From Alteromonadales bacterium alter-6D02 (lineage in GTDB: Bacteria > Pseudomonadota > Gammaproteobacteria > Enterobacterales > Psychrobiaceae), in contig PIZK01000012.1 of the NCBI GenBank assembly GCA_002835545.1, forward strand, positions 62,001 through 126,000: DNA of 64,000 bases, written 5' to 3'. Under the pieces are notes generated by a model. That model was given only the letters and a program-made list of their open reading frames with translations, was not told the DNA's origin and made no database searches. Made by a program: the position numbers and the translations under genes. Of the stretch, positions 19,150 through 29,870 are shown piece by piece. How positions within the stretch are numbered: position 1 is the first letter of the stretch; each line of letters starts with the position of its first letter.

Positions 19150-22100
19150 ATGCGCCTTAAACACCTTAAACTTTCTGGGTTTAAATCGTTTGTCGACCCC
19201 ACTAAAATTCATTTCACTGATGCCATGAGTGCCGTAGTTGGGCCAAATGGTTGTGGAAAATCAAATATCATCGATGCGGTGAGGTGGGTTTTGGGTGAGT
19301 CAAATGCCAAACATCTTCGCGGTGATGGTATGACTGATGTGATTTTTAATGGTTCTAGTGCCAGAAAACCCGTATCACAAGCCAGTGTCGAATTAATGTT
19401 TGATAACAGTGAAGGTAAGGCATCTGGGTCGTGGGCCACATTTAGTGAGATTGCGGTTAAACGCCAAGTTAGTCGTGATGGTCAGTCTGATTATTTCGTT
19501 AACGGTCAAAAGTGCCGTCGCCGGGATATTAGTGATTTGCTTAGTGGGACAGGGCTTGGGCCGCGCAGTTATTCTATTATTGAACAAGGCACAATTTCTC
19601 GTCTTGTTGAGTCTAAACCAATGGAGCTTAGAGGCTTTATTGAAGAAGCGGCTGGCATTACTAAATATAAAGAACGCAAGCGAGAAACTGAGAATCGCAT
19701 AAAGCACAGTAGAGAAAACCTTGAAAGGCTTGCTGATTTGCGTCATGAGCTAGCACAACAAATAGCTTCATTGGAACAGCAAGCAACACAAGCTGAGCAA
19801 TATACTGCATTAAAAAAGCAGGAAAGGCAGTTACATCAAGATATCATTGTTTTTCGCTGGCAGACATACACCAGCGAGCTAACCGCAAAAACGAACGAGT
19901 TAACTCAACAGCAAAGCTTGCAGCTACATGCAAATGAGCAGGCTGAAGCAAGCCAGCAAGTGATGTCCACGATGAAACAACAGATAGAACAAAATCGAGT
20001 TAAATTATCTGGTATTGAGAAGCAAGCCCATGAGCTCGACGCTCAAGTCGCCCGTTGCCAACTCAATATCGAGCACGTTCAACAAACAGCACAACAGTTG
20101 ACTAATAAAGTCGATCAATTAGCGGTAAAAAGAACCAGTTTACAACAGCAAGTTGAATTACAGGAGCAAAGCGAAAAGCTCTCCTATAAAAATTTTAAAG
20201 AAGCCAATGACGCACTACCACAGTTACAGCTAGCGTTTGAAAAGCATACAAATGAATTAGCCGCAATACATGAACAACGTGAACTGATAGAGTTACAATT
20301 CCAACAGCTAAATCAAGAGCAGCAGAGTATTTCTAACCAATCGTTAATGATCAAGCAAAGTATTGCTCGAATTGAACATGACAAAGTGCGTTTAGACACG
20401 CAGACTGAGGTGTTAAACCAAAAACGATTAGACTTTTTGCAACAGCAGCAACAATTAAGTCCGACCAAATTATCTCAAACGTTTGAGCAACAGCAGCAAC
20501 GTAGCCAAAGCTATCAACAGGATTTAGAACAGAAAAATACCGATATTAATACGCAGCAGCACCTTATTACGTCGGTACAAGAGCAGCTTATTGAAGTGCA
20601 AAAAGAGTATCAAATGTTGCTGAATGAACAAGGCACGCTGAGAGCTCTAATTTCAGAACAAACTACAACCAACGACGGTGATGTCTTTTTGAGCGAAAAA
20701 ATGCAGCTGTGGGAAGCGCTTGATGTCGATATCAAGTGGCAACCTGTCGTTGAATTAGTGCTTTCGCTGTACCTGAAGAGTTACCTGGTGCCCGAGATGG
20801 CTAATGTTATGGAAAAATGGCGGGGCACTTCAGCGGTTGGCTTTATCGACATTAGTAATAACGAGCTGCAACCTGACTCGCCAAAGGTGGTTGCTGCTGA
20901 GCTTCACGCGTTACCTACACTTAATTCCTTTATAACGATGAAATCAGGAGGTAGTGCTCCAGCGCTTGTTAACTTACTTAGCAATGTGTTTTGTGTAGAA
21001 ACGCTTGAACAAGCCGACTCGATAAAATCATTATTAAGCAAAGAACAGAGCGTTGTGACATCACAGGGGCATTGGCTGGGGGACGGTTTTTGCTTTACCA
21101 ATGTTAATTCGGATACGCTTAATGCTAATCACGGTAGTTTAATTAGTCTCAATGAAAGGTGTAATCGATTAGAAGCTCCCTTATTGGCTGCCAAGGAGCA
21201 GTTGCTAGCTCACCAAACACGATTGGATGTGGAGGGGGAACAATTAGCATTGTTAGAAGAACAGCGGGAACAGCTAACAAATAGATTGGATAATTCAAAC
21301 CAGCTATTGACTCAGGCCAAACAAGATTGGCTACTTGAACAACAACAGTGGCAGCATTGCCAGCGACAGCTCGATGATGTGAGTTTTCAGTTGAATGAGT
21401 TAAAGCAGTTAATCGAGCTTGAGCAACAGCAATTAATGGAAGCAAGCGAGCAAGCAAGTCAGCTATCCTCTCAAGGCTTAGTCGTTTCTAAGCAGTTAGA
21501 GGTCGTTAATAATGAACGTGCATCGATAAAAAAGCAGTTAAAAGTACACGAAGCAGCGTTACAGCAATCGCAACAAGCTAACCATCAACAGCAATTATTA
21601 GCGCAAAAAAGTCAGTTACAACATCATTCAGCGAGTGAGACACTAGCGGCAACGAGCCGTCTTCTTGATGAAATAACACAAGAGATGTCTGTTTATCAGA
21701 GTGAGTTGGAACAACAAACGGCACCAATGCTTGAGTACCAAAATCAACGCGACCAACAACAAGTCCTCTTGTCAAAGACTCGAATTAATCAACAACAGTG
21801 TAATGAAACGCTTACTCAACTTGTTGCTCAACATGCGGAACTTGAAACGAGTTTACTTAATGAACAACAAACAGCGTTAAGACATAGTAAAAAACTAGAG
21901 ACACTGACCGTCGCTATCGAAACACTTAAAGTTAAAGTCGAAACGCAAGAACAGGCGATAGAGTTAAGCCCCAGAGAAGTGGCTATGTTATCGAACGCTT
22001 TAGAATTTAATGCCCAGAGTGAACAATGGCCGAGCCAATTACTTGCAGTCAAAGCGCAACTTGATGCTATGGGGGCAATAAACTTAACGGCGATCGAACA

Positions 22101-22680
22101 GTATAATGAGCAAAAGCAACGCCTGGATTATTTGACTAATCAAACAAATGACTTAGAAAATGGTCTAGTTACACTCGAAACAGCAATAAAAAAGATTGAC
22201 CGAGAGAGCCGTGATAAGTTTAAATTAACCTTTGATTCGGTTAATAAAGACTTTCAAACGCTATTTCCGAAAGTCTTTGGAGGGGGCAGTGCTCAATTAA
22301 CCCTAACGGAAAGTGATTTACTTATCGCGGGTGTCAGTATAATGGCTCAGCCACCGGGTAAGAAAAATAGTACAATTCACTTGTTAAGTGGTGGCGAAAA
22401 AGCGCTAACCGCATTATCATTAGTGTTTGCAATTTTTCAGTTAAATCCAGCGCCTTTTTGCATGCTTGATGAAGTTGATGCGCCATTAGATGACGCTAAT
22501 GTCGATCGCTATTGCAACTTGGTGAAAGAGATGTCTGAAAAAGTACAGTTTATATATATTACTCACAATAAAGTTTCCATGGAGATGGCTAGTCAATTAA
22601 CAGGCGTTACAATGCAAGAAGCAGGTGTTTCTCGTGTCGTTGCAGTTGATGTTGATACCGCTGTCTCATTAGTACAATAA
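19150..22680 (+). CDS. smc: Chromosome segregation protein SMC
   Basis: A 1176-residue SMC ATPase that compacts and segregates the chromosome. The N-terminal Walker A GPNGCGKSN is at 31-39. Long Gln-rich coiled coils (about 170-500 and 665-1000) flank a hinge at about 505-650. The C-terminal lobe carries the ABC signature LLSGGEKAL (near 1078) and Walker B MLDEVDAPLDD (near 1102). Full-length Smc, rather than MukB, places the host outside enterics and vibrios. Its partners ScpA/ScpB are not in the window. zipA starts 20 bases after its stop, implying a shared transcript linking segregation, division and replication genes. Confidence 0.97.
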   Translation: MRLKHLKLSGFKSFVDPTKIHFTDAMSAVVGPNGCGKSNIIDAVRWVLGESNAKHLRGDGMTDVIFNGSSARKPVSQASVELMFDNSEGKASGSWATFSEIAVKRQVSRDGQSDYFVNGQKCRRRDISDLLSGTGLGPRSYSIIEQGTISRLVESKPMELRGFIEEAAGITKYKERKRETENRIKHSRENLERLADLRHELAQQIASLEQQATQAEQYTALKKQERQLHQDIIVFRWQTYTSELTAKTNELTQQQSLQLHANEQAEASQQVMSTMKQQIEQNRVKLSGIEKQAHELDAQVARCQLNIEHVQQTAQQLTNKVDQLAVKRTSLQQQVELQEQSEKLSYKNFKEANDALPQLQLAFEKHTNELAAIHEQRELIELQFQQLNQEQQSISNQSLMIKQSIARIEHDKVRLDTQTEVLNQKRLDFLQQQQQLSPTKLSQTFEQQQQRSQSYQQDLEQKNTDINTQQHLITSVQEQLIEVQKEYQMLLNEQGTLRALISEQTTTNDGDVFLSEKMQLWEALDVDIKWQPVVELVLSLYLKSYLVPEMANVMEKWRGTSAVGFIDISNNELQPDSPKVVAAELHALPTLNSFITMKSGGSAPALVNLLSNVFCVETLEQADSIKSLLSKEQSVVTSQGHWLGDGFCFTNVNSDTLNANHGSLISLNERCNRLEAPLLAAKEQLLAHQTRLDVEGEQLALLEEQREQLTNRLDNSNQLLTQAKQDWLLEQQQWQHCQRQLDDVSFQLNELKQLIELEQQQLMEASEQASQLSSQGLVVSKQLEVVNNERASIKKQLKVHEAALQQSQQANHQQQLLAQKSQLQHHSASETLAATSRLLDEITQEMSVYQSELEQQTAPMLEYQNQRDQQQVLLSKTRINQQQCNETLTQLVAQHAELETSLLNEQQTALRHSKKLETLTVAIETLKVKVETQEQAIELSPREVAMLSNALEFNAQSEQWPSQLLAVKAQLDAMGAINLTAIEQYNEQKQRLDYLTNQTNDLENGLVTLETAIKKIDRESRDKFKLTFDSVNKDFQTLFPKVFGGGSAQLTLTESDLLIAGVSIMAQPPGKKNSTIHLLSGGEKALTALSLVFAIFQLNPAPFCMLDEVDAPLDDANVDRYCNLVKEMSEKVQFIYITHNKVSMEMASQLTGVTMQEAGVSRVVAVDVDTAVSLVQ

Positions 22681-22700
22681 TAACGAATTTGGTTGAATTG

Positions 22701-23786
22701 ATGGATTTAGAATTACGAAGTGTTTTACTTATCTTAGGTGTTTTAGTAATAGCCGGTATCTTAGCGCACGGCCTAATCACCATACGTAAAGCAAACAAAC
22801 CCGTAGATATCTCACATTTAGATTTAAATGATACGGACGAAGATGGCAACCTATTAAGAGACGGTGCTGGTTTTGATCGCTTGGGGGTTGGCGAAGCCAG
22901 AGTGATAAAACAAGATAATTCTGATGAGCAAGCACAAGCTGATAAAGATTCGCCAACGCCTCCGAGCCAACAACTAGAGGCTACTGAACAAAACGACGCT
23001 GATAAAGATGGTGAGCACGCTAAAGTAGATGATGTTCAAAACTGCGATGTTACACAAGAGAGTCAAGGTAGTTCAAAGGCGGGGATTAATTTTGACGTTG
23101 CTTTAAATGACAACGAAGCTAGCCACTCCGTTAACTCGTCAAGCGCTCCTGTGTTTGAGTCTCCTGTTGTTAAGAGTAAAGAAAACTACTTAGCAGCAAA
23201 AGTAACTGAAAAACCGGCAACGAAAGAAAGCAATGTCAGCGAAGGTGCTACAACGAAACCAGAGCTTAAAGAGGCTGCAGAGCCACAGATTGGTGCGATA
23301 GAAGACATCGACACTGACTCAACTAGCTTAGTTGACGATGAGAAACAATATGAACCGATGGATGTTCTTGTATTGAATGTGGTCGCTGGTGAACATGACT
23401 CTCTTGATGGCGCGAAACTATTACCATGCTTACTCACTTTAGGCTTTAAGTTTGGTGAGATGAACATATTCCATCGTCATGTTGATGCGACAGGCCATGG
23501 CGAAGTGTTATTTTCGCTAGCTAATATGGTAAAACCTGGTGTGTTTGATATTGATAATATGGAGCAGTTTTCGACGACAGGGGTGTCGTTATTTATGACG
23601 TTACCTCATCGCCAAGGGAATATGGAAACCTTTAATACAATGCTTAATGCTGCGGCTAAAATTGCCGAAGAGTTTGATGGCCAAGTCCTTGATGGTGATC
23701 GTTCTACGCTGACAAAGCAATCAACTCAGCACTATGTTCAACGTATTCGCGAAGTTGAACGTAAGATGTTATTAATTAAGTCTTAA
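22701..23786 (+). CDS. zipA: Cell division protein ZipA
   Basis: A 361-residue protein that tethers the FtsZ ring to the inner membrane. ATG 22701 gives the family start: a short periplasmic end and one membrane span (about 5-25), then HGLITIRK. A long acidic, low-complexity linker rich in Asp, Glu and Ser follows (about 40-220), then the FtsZ-binding ZipA domain (about 225-355) with VLNVVAGE, LLPCLLTLGFKFGEMNIFHR and GVSLFMTLPH. An in-frame TTG at 22689 is a less likely start. It lies between smc and ligA, with a hairpin in the gap before ligA. Confidence 0.95.
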   Translation: MDLELRSVLLILGVLVIAGILAHGLITIRKANKPVDISHLDLNDTDEDGNLLRDGAGFDRLGVGEARVIKQDNSDEQAQADKDSPTPPSQQLEATEQNDADKDGEHAKVDDVQNCDVTQESQGSSKAGINFDVALNDNEASHSVNSSSAPVFESPVVKSKENYLAAKVTEKPATKESNVSEGATTKPELKEAAEPQIGAIEDIDTDSTSLVDDEKQYEPMDVLVLNVVAGEHDSLDGAKLLPCLLTLGFKFGEMNIFHRHVDATGHGEVLFSLANMVKPGVFDIDNMEQFSTTGVSLFMTLPHRQGNMETFNTMLNAAAKIAEEFDGQVLDGDRSTLTKQSTQHYVQRIREVERKMLLIKS

Positions 23787-23810
23787 CTTAACCATTTCCC
23801 TACCTTCTTA

Positions 23811-25880
<2,070 letters not shown>

Positions 25881-25881
<1 letters not shown>

Positions 25882-26375
25882 TGCGCTATAACCCTTTTGC
25901 GGATTATGACAAGCATGGCAGTTTAAAGCTGCCATGGACGCTGTTGCTTGTGATGTCATTTCTCTTACGTAGCTATATTGTGTGGATTGTAGCTTTATCG
26001 TATCGACAAGATACAGCAGGCCTTCTTACTCTTTTTTACCCAGAGCCAGCACAGTTTTATACAGCACTAGGTTTAGCTGTGCCTTCGTTATTCTGTTTAG
26101 TCATCATTTGTGCTCGTCGAGTTGGAATGCCACAGTCGATTATTTGGCTATGGAGCAAAATTCGGTGGTTAGTTGCATTAAGTGCTTCTATTCAGATGGG
26201 GTATTTAGTAAGTCAGGGCTATGTGTCTTTACATAACTTGCGTCATGTCTTGGTAACATACCCTAAGCTCATTGAAGTTATGGCGTTAGTAGCGGTGATA
26301 ATATACTGTGGTATCAATCAACGATTGATTGATACCAGTAATGACTTTCCGCAACATCAGGATGATGTCAGTTAA
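25881..26375 (+). CDS. DUF2919 family membrane protein
   Basis: A 164-residue inner membrane protein with four hydrophobic segments. Its opening, RYNPFADYDKHGSLKLP, and the following membrane span are typical of the DUF2919 family, found in gammaproteobacteria and of unknown function. It is translationally coupled to ligA by a one-base overlap. A perfect inverted repeat lies within its last codons (26309-26337). Confidence 0.8.
26309..26337. repeat. Perfect inverted repeat inside the DUF2919 3' end
   Basis: Thirteen-base arms (TGGTATCAATCAA at 26309-26321 and its complement at 26325-26337) flank a three-base CGA centre. The repeat falls in codons for the peptide GINQRLIDTS, 36 bases before the stop. 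It would fold strongly in RNA and could end the ligA transcript, but there is no T-run. Confidence 0.6.
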
Positions 26376-26405
26376 CGCCTCTTGAAATGAAGGCTTCAAT
26401 ATCTG

Positions 26406-26648
26406 TTATAAACTGTCAATTTTATTTTTCAGATCATAACCTTCGCCAGTCACAATCGCTTCTAAGTTGATAACTCGAGATTCTAACGATTTTACTTTTG
26501 TGTTTAGCTGTTCGTTAATAGCAATCAGTTTGTCTAGCTCTTCACCGCCGATTTGCTTTTTCTTATTCTTATAATCGAAAGCTCGTTTGAATACATCGCC
26601 AATCACACATACAGTAACGATGATGACAACCATAGTGAATACATTCAT
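26406..26648 (-). CDS. Small PspB-like membrane/coiled-coil protein
   Basis: An 80-residue protein with one N-terminal membrane span (about 5-21), a basic patch (YKNKKKQ) and a coiled coil ending LESRVINLEAIVTGEGYDL. The layout and the LEAIV tail resemble the phage-shock protein PspB, which helps sense envelope stress. No pspA or pspC is next to it, so it may be one of the PspB-like orphans common in marine gammaproteobacteria. Function is unassigned. The ATG start is clear. Confidence 0.6.
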   Translation of the reverse strand: MNVFTMVVIIVTVCVIGDVFKRAFDYKNKKKQIGGEELDKLIAINEQLNTKVKSLESRVINLEAIVTGEGYDLKNKIDSL

Positions 26649-26786
26649 GTTAATTCTATCCTTAATCTTTATTTTGTTATAGCTAAAGCAGATTATATGC
26701 CAAAATATAAGTTATTGTTTCTTATGTGGTAAAAAATATAGTTCGTTAAGGAAATAATCAATACCATCATTTTTTGGTCAATTTAC

Positions 26787-27236
26787 TTAGTCAACATTGT
26801 TATAGAGGCTAACGGTTGATAGTGAGTGCTTGAAGCTACCTTTAGTTTCTTTTGTAGAATAAGAAAGGTAGAGTAACGAGTTATTTTCTTTATCGTAGAT
26901 GCGTCGTACTTTTAACGTTTTAAAAAGAATACTCAACGATTCACTAAAAATCACTTCACCAGATTTAGATTGGTCAACAGTTGCCAACTCCGCAGATGTG
27001 ATCGGGCCAGTTTGGCGACAGGCAATTGATGCATTCGAAGGATCTGACAAGTCAAAATTAGCCTCAACGTGACTAATATGGCAGGTCACACCACTTAGTT
27101 TAGGGTCTCTTTTCGCGTCAATAAAGATGTCTGATGTGGTCAATAGGCCAAGACTAACTTTACCAACGTCGTCTGAACAACCGCTAAGAATAAGTGGGGC
27201 TAGTAATGCAGTAACAAGTAAATAATTTCTTTTCAT
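26787..27236 (-). CDS. creA: CreA family lipoprotein
   Basis: A 149-residue protein with a lipoprotein signal (lipobox LSGC, C20). The body matches CreA: DIFIDAKRDPKLSGVTCHISH, ASIACRQTGPI, GEVIFSES, LKVRRIYD and NSLLYLSYSTK. CreA proteins are secreted and of unknown function; in E. coli the gene is beside the CreBC two-component system, which is absent here. Lipidation replaces the cleavable signal of the E. coli protein. It is divergent from etfBA. Confidence 0.85.
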   Translation of the reverse strand: MKRNYLLVTALLAPLILSGCSDDVGKVSLGLLTTSDIFIDAKRDPKLSGVTCHISHVEANFDLSDPSNASIACRQTGPITSAELATVDQSKSGEVIFSESLSILFKTLKVRRIYDKENNSLLYLSYSTKETKGSFKHSLSTVSLYNNVD

Positions 27237-27376
27237 TCAATGGCTTCTTGTAATTTATGTGATAAGTGAACAAACGCTAATAACTCCATTTAACCACTGC
27301 TACTCTTTAAAAACAATCGCCAGATACCGAAAATTTAGCGCCTCGGTGATTATAGGTTCATTTATTCTACATTATG

Positions 27377-27415
27377 AAAGTTTATGTTGACGTAATCGTA
27401 AACTTTGGTTAATTT
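27377..27415 (+). promoter_or_regulatory. Candidate etfBA promoter overlapped by a 30-bp imperfect palindrome
   Basis: TTGACG (27387-27392) and TAATTT (27410-27415) are 17 bases apart and form a reasonable sigma-70 promoter about 65 bases before etfB. A palindrome with perfect 8-base arms, AAAGTTTA (27377-27384) and TAAACTTT (27399-27406), centred on ACGT, covers the -35 and spacer. The TTTATGTTGACGTAA core resembles what I recall of the LiuR-type site for branched-chain amino acid genes, but this is from memory. Confidence 0.5.
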
Positions 27416-27479
27416 AAACGGATGTTTCATTTGGTCGGCAACAATGTCGATCTTCACTACAGGTTAAAGGATAACGTTT

Positions 27480-28229
27480 ATGAAAATTCTTGTGCCGATT
27501 AAACGCGTCGTTGATTACAACGTAAAAGTACGTGTTAAATCTGACAATACAGATGTCGATTTAAGTAACTTAAAGATGTCTATCAACCCTTTTTGTGAAA
27601 TTGCGGTTGAAGAAGCTGTAAGATTAAAAGAAGCGGGTGTAGCGAGTGAAGTTGTTGTTGTTTCAGTTGGAGACAAAGCTTGCCAAGAACAGATTCGAAC
27701 AGCACTTGCTCTGGGTGCTGATCGTGGTATCCAAGTGGACACCGATCAAAAACCCCTACCATTATCAATTGCCAAACTGCTACACAAAGTTGTAGAGCAA
27801 GAAGATCCTTCAATTGTTTTACTTGGTAAACAAACTATCGATGGTGATAATAATCAGACTGGCCAAATGCTGGCTGCATTAGCAGGAATGGGCCAGGGCA
27901 CCTTTGCTTCAGAACTAAAAATTGACGGTGACAAAGCATTAGTCACTCGTGAAGTTGATGGTGGTTTAGTAACTGTCGCTTTATCTCTTCCGGCTGTTGT
28001 TACCACTGACTTGCGTCTTAATGAACCACGTTATGCTTCATTACCAAATATTATGAAAGCGAAGCGTAAACCGATTACAGTAACAACCCCTGAAGAGTTA
28101 GGTGTTACTATTGAATCGACGGTTGAAGTATTAAAAGTTGAAAGTCCTGCAAGCAGAAGCGCAGGTGTCATGGTTGACTCTGTCGAACAATTAATTGAGA
28201 AACTGAAAACAGAAGCGAAGGTGATCTAA
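27480..28229 (+). CDS. etfB: Electron transfer flavoprotein beta subunit
   Basis: A 249-residue subunit of the cytoplasmic ETF heterodimer, which carries electrons from acyl-CoA dehydrogenases to ETF-ubiquinone oxidoreductase. The [19 protein letters not shown] start, [26 protein letters not shown] and the [21 protein letters not shown] region are family hallmarks. It overlaps etfA by one base. A palindrome-bearing promoter lies upstream. Confidence 0.97.
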   Translation: MKILVPIKRVVDYNVKVRVKSDNTDVDLSNLKMSINPFCEIAVEEAVRLKEAGVASEVVVVSVGDKACQEQIRTALALGADRGIQVDTDQKPLPLSIAKLLHKVVEQEDPSIVLLGKQTIDGDNNQTGQMLAALAGMGQGTFASELKIDGDKALVTREVDGGLVTVALSLPAVVTTDLRLNEPRYASLPNIMKAKRKPITVTTPEELGVTIESTVEVLKVESPASRSAGVMVDSVEQLIEKLKTEAKVI

Positions 28230-29155
28230 TGACTATTTTAGTAATTGCTGAACACGATAATGCATCACTTAAGCCTGAGACCCATAAAGTTGTTGCTGCA
28301 GCAACAGCGATTGGCGGTGATATTGAGATCCTAGTTGCGGGTCATAACTGTCAAGATGTTGCAGTTAACGCTGCAACACTTTCTGGTGTCAGCAAAGTAC
28401 TTGTTGCAGACAATCAAAGCTATGCTGACCAATTAGCAGAAAATATCGGACTACTTGTCGCTGACTTAGGTAAATCATACAGTCATATTCTGACAGCAGC
28501 TTCTACAACAGGTAAAAACTTTCTCCCTCGCGCTGCTGCCTTACTTGATGTTAATCAAATCTCAGATGTTATTCGTGTTGAGTCTTCAGATACTTTTGTT
28601 CGACCATTTTATGCTGGTAATGCCATTGCTACGGTTAAGAGCCAAGATACAATAAAAGTATTGACCATTCGTACTTCTGCATTTGATGGTGTTACGCAAG
28701 AGGGTAGTGCCGCAGTTGTCGCTATCGATAACGCTCATGATGCGGGTGTTTCTTCTTTTGTGAGTGGTGAAATGACTGAGTCTGAACGCCCTGAGTTGGG
28801 AAGTGCTCGAGTGATCGTTTCTGGTGGTCGTGGTATGCAAAATGGTGAAAACTTCGCCATGCTTGAAGAGTTAGCTGACAAATTAGGCGCTGGTGTTGGT
28901 GCCTCTCGTGCTGCAGTAGATGCAGGTTTCGTCCCTAACGATATGCAAGTAGGTCAAACGGGTAAAATCGTTGCTCCAGAGCTTTATATAGCTGTTGGTA
29001 TTTCAGGTGCTATTCAACATTTAGCGGGTATGAAAGACTCTAAAGTGATTGTCGCTATCAATAAAGATCCTGAAGCGCCAATCTTTCAAGTTGCTGATTA
29101 TGGCTTGGAAGCGGATTTATTTGATGTTATTCCAGCACTAAACGAGCAGTTATAA
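28229..29155 (+). CDS. etfA: Electron transfer flavoprotein alpha subunit
   Basis: A 308-residue subunit holding most FAD contacts: the C-terminal domain has SGGRGM, GASRAAVDAGFVPNDMQVGQTG, AVGISGAIQHLAGM and INKDPEAPIFQVADYG. It starts in the etfB stop and is followed by a strong terminator. Together with etfB it serves fatty acid and branched-chain amino acid oxidation. Confidence 0.97.
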   Translation: MTILVIAEHDNASLKPETHKVVAAATAIGGDIEILVAGHNCQDVAVNAATLSGVSKVLVADNQSYADQLAENIGLLVADLGKSYSHILTAASTTGKNFLPRAAALLDVNQISDVIRVESSDTFVRPFYAGNAIATVKSQDTIKVLTIRTSAFDGVTQEGSAAVVAIDNAHDAGVSSFVSGEMTESERPELGSARVIVSGGRGMQNGENFAMLEELADKLGAGVGASRAAVDAGFVPNDMQVGQTGKIVAPELYIAVGISGAIQHLAGMKDSKVIVAINKDPEAPIFQVADYGLEADLFDVIPALNEQL

Positions 29156-29181
29156 AACCTGCTGTGAAATAGTTCTTTTTA

Positions 29182-29207
29182 AGCCCGTGTTTCACGGGCT
29201 TTTTTTA
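29182..29207 (+). terminator. Rho-independent terminator of etfBA
   Basis: AGCCCGTG (29182-29189), a TTT loop and CACGGGCT (29193-29200) form a perfect 8-bp GC-rich stem followed by TTTTTT, 26 bases after the etfA stop. Confidence 0.92.
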
Positions 29208-29291
29208 TGCCGTTAAAGTCAGGTGTGAGATTGTTTGTTTATGGCATCGCGACTTTAGGGTAAAATGACCTTTTGCTTTTGAGAATACATT

Positions 29292-29870
29292 TTGGCTCAG
29301 CTTTATTTCTATTATTCTGCAATGAATGCAGGAAAATCTACTTCATTACTTCAATCTGCTTATAATTATAAAGAGCGGGGCATGGAGTCTGTGATTTTAA
29401 CAGCCTCAATAGACAACCGCTTTGGTGTCGGGAAAGTCACTTCTCGTATCGGTCTTAGTCAACCAGCAGATATATTTTCCCGTGATTGTGATTTATTTTT
29501 GATGATTGAACAGAAGCTATTAAATGGGCCAATTCATTGTATTTTGGTCGATGAAAGTCAATTCTTATCTAAAGAGCAAGTTAAACAACTCAGCCAGGTC
29601 GTCGATAAATTAAATGTACCTGTATTATGTTATGGCTTGCGAACTGACTTCATGGGGGAGCCTTTTGAAGGCAGCCTCTATTTAATGAGCTGGGCCGATA
29701 AACTCGTTGAATTAAAAACAATTTGCCACTGTGGTCGTAAGGCAACTATGGTTGTCAGAACGGATGAGAAGGGCAATGCACTGAGCTCAGGATCGCAAGT
29801 GGAAATTGGCGGCAATGAGCGTTATGTCTCGATGTGCCGCGGTCATTTCAGTGAACTGGTCTGGGGCTAG
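29292..29870 (+). CDS. tdk: Thymidine kinase
   Basis: A 192-residue type II thymidine kinase for pyrimidine salvage. It starts at a TTG (29292), preceded by GAGAA; the resulting [17 protein letters not shown] matches the E. coli protein start exactly in register. The P-loop SAMNAGKS covers 9-16, the catalytic Glu is in DESQF, and a zinc ribbon is formed by CHCGRKA and a later CRGH. The last four bases overlap the convergent M16 protease gene. Confidence 0.96.
   Translation: MAQLYFYYSAMNAGKSTSLLQSAYNYKERGMESVILTASIDNRFGVGKVTSRIGLSQPADIFSRDCDLFLMIEQKLLNGPIHCILVDESQFLSKEQVKQLSQVVDKLNVPVLCYGLRTDFMGEPFEGSLYLMSWADKLVELKTICHCGRKATMVVRTDEKGNALSSGSQVEIGGNERYVSMCRGHFSELVWG

Noticed and set aside
19393-19746. 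117-codon and 100-codon frames on both strands within smc
   Set aside because: Smc reads through with intact Walker and signature motifs; these are overlapping-frame shadows.
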